This document shows, piece after piece, positions 5,216-5,699 of a DNA stretch of 5,699 nucleotides; the stretch's first letter is position 1, and each line of letters opens with the position of its first letter. Source of the DNA: an uncultured Granulicatella sp. (GTDB lineage: Bacteria > Bacillota > Bacilli > Lactobacillales > Aerococcaceae); assembly GCA_937891475.1 (NCBI GenBank), contig CALATC010000134.1, positions 1 through 5,699 of the forward strand, read 5' to 3'. Both the position numbers and the translations under genes were made by a program. The notes beneath the pieces are model-generated. The model was not told the DNA's origin. It ran no database searches and saw nothing but the letters and a program-made list of their open reading frames with translations.

Positions 5216-5699
5216 ATGAAAAAATATATTAATCAAGAAACACTCACTTCAATACTAATGGTTACCATTGGTTCCTTTATTTTTTCGTTTACGATTAATG
5301 CAGTTGTAATTCCGAATCAGTTCGGGAGTGGTGGTGTAACAGGGATTACTTTGCTACTATATTATATATTTGGTATTAATCCAGGGACTTCTAACTTAGT
5401 CATTAATATTGCTTTACTATTAATAGGCTATCAATTTTTAGAAAGAAGAACGATGTTTTATACGATTTACGCGGTTATTTTGATGTCGGTATTTTTAGAT
5501 ATCACAAGAGGATCGTATCAATTTGTTCCACATAATACATTATTAGCTGCTATTGGTGGCGGCGTTGTTGCTGGTGCAGCTTTAGGAGTTGTGATGCTAG
5601 GAAATGGGACAACTGCTGGTACTGATATTATCGCCATGATGTTGAAAAAATATTTAGGTTGGAATGTCTCAGTTTCATTATTAATGTTAGATATTTTAG
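5216..5699 (+). CDS. Second YitT family membrane protein, 3' end outside the window
   Basis: The reading frame starts at ATG 5216 and stays open to the window edge, giving the first 161 residues. It is a paralogue of the preceding YitT protein. Membrane segments are visible at about 10-32, 41-53, 60-74, 81-95, 109-128 and from about 151 onward. The family motifs are QFGSGGVTGI (35-44), with the full SGGxxG form, and GNGTTAGTDIIAMM (129-142), with Ala where the first copy has Gly. The basic N-terminus (MKKY) is much shorter than that of the first copy. A C-terminal DUF2179 domain is expected in the missing part but cannot be confirmed. It sits 18 bases after the first copy with a strong ribosome binding site, so both are co-transcribed. 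The two proteins might pair as a heteromer; that is inference. Confidence 0.85.
   Translation, partial: MKKYINQETLTSILMVTIGSFIFSFTINAVVIPNQFGSGGVTGITLLLYYIFGINPGTSNLVINIALLLIGYQFLERRTMFYTIYAVILMSVFLDITRGSYQFVPHNTLLAAIGGGVVAGAALGVVMLGNGTTAGTDIIAMMLKKYLGWNVSVSLLMLDIL

Overview
The window is AT-rich and tightly packed. It has Shine-Dalgarno sites close to the AGGAGG type, sigma-A-like promoters (TTGACA/TATAAT and TGnTATAAT) and hairpin-plus-T-run terminators, all typical of a low-GC Firmicute. A pyruvate formate-lyase activating enzyme, a DHH-family manganese pyrophosphatase and paired YitT membrane proteins suggest a fermentative member of the Lactobacillales. I cannot fix the genus from sequence alone. 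I see no mobile element, phage gene or CRISPR array, so this looks like ordinary core chromosome.

Layout. Positions 1-93 hold a strong bidirectional terminator and perhaps the ribosome binding site of a minus-strand gene lying outside the window. An N-formylglutamate amidohydrolase family gene lies on the minus strand (94-843). A short divergent promoter region separates it from a plus-strand gene for a 114-residue acidic protein of unknown function (947-1291). Next come a tRNA-Arg(UCU) gene with a perfect consensus promoter and its own terminator (1344-1500), then pflA (1564-2325) with an extended -10 promoter and a palindrome in its leader. The manganese pyrophosphatase gene ppaC follows (2391-3320) with its own extended -10 promoter. 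An apparent three-gene operon runs to the window edge: a two-domain VOC protein (3420-4310), a YitT-family protein overlapping it by 4 bases (4307-5197), and a second YitT-family protein that runs off the end (5216-5699).

How they fit together. PflA switches on pyruvate formate-lyase for anaerobic mixed-acid fermentation. PpaC removes the pyrophosphate released by biosynthesis. These are housekeeping or central-metabolism units, each with its own promoter. The VOC-YitT-YitT group is the least understood part. Its genes are translationally coupled or closely spaced, so the VOC protein and the membrane proteins probably share one process, but the substrate is unknown. No stretch longer than about 105 bases lacks a gene.

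The points most worth a second look are the pflA leader palindrome (1530-1546), a promoter-like element inside the loop of the ppaC terminator (3336-3390), and the apparent loss of metal ligands in the VOC protein. I did not find a convincing wholly new system.
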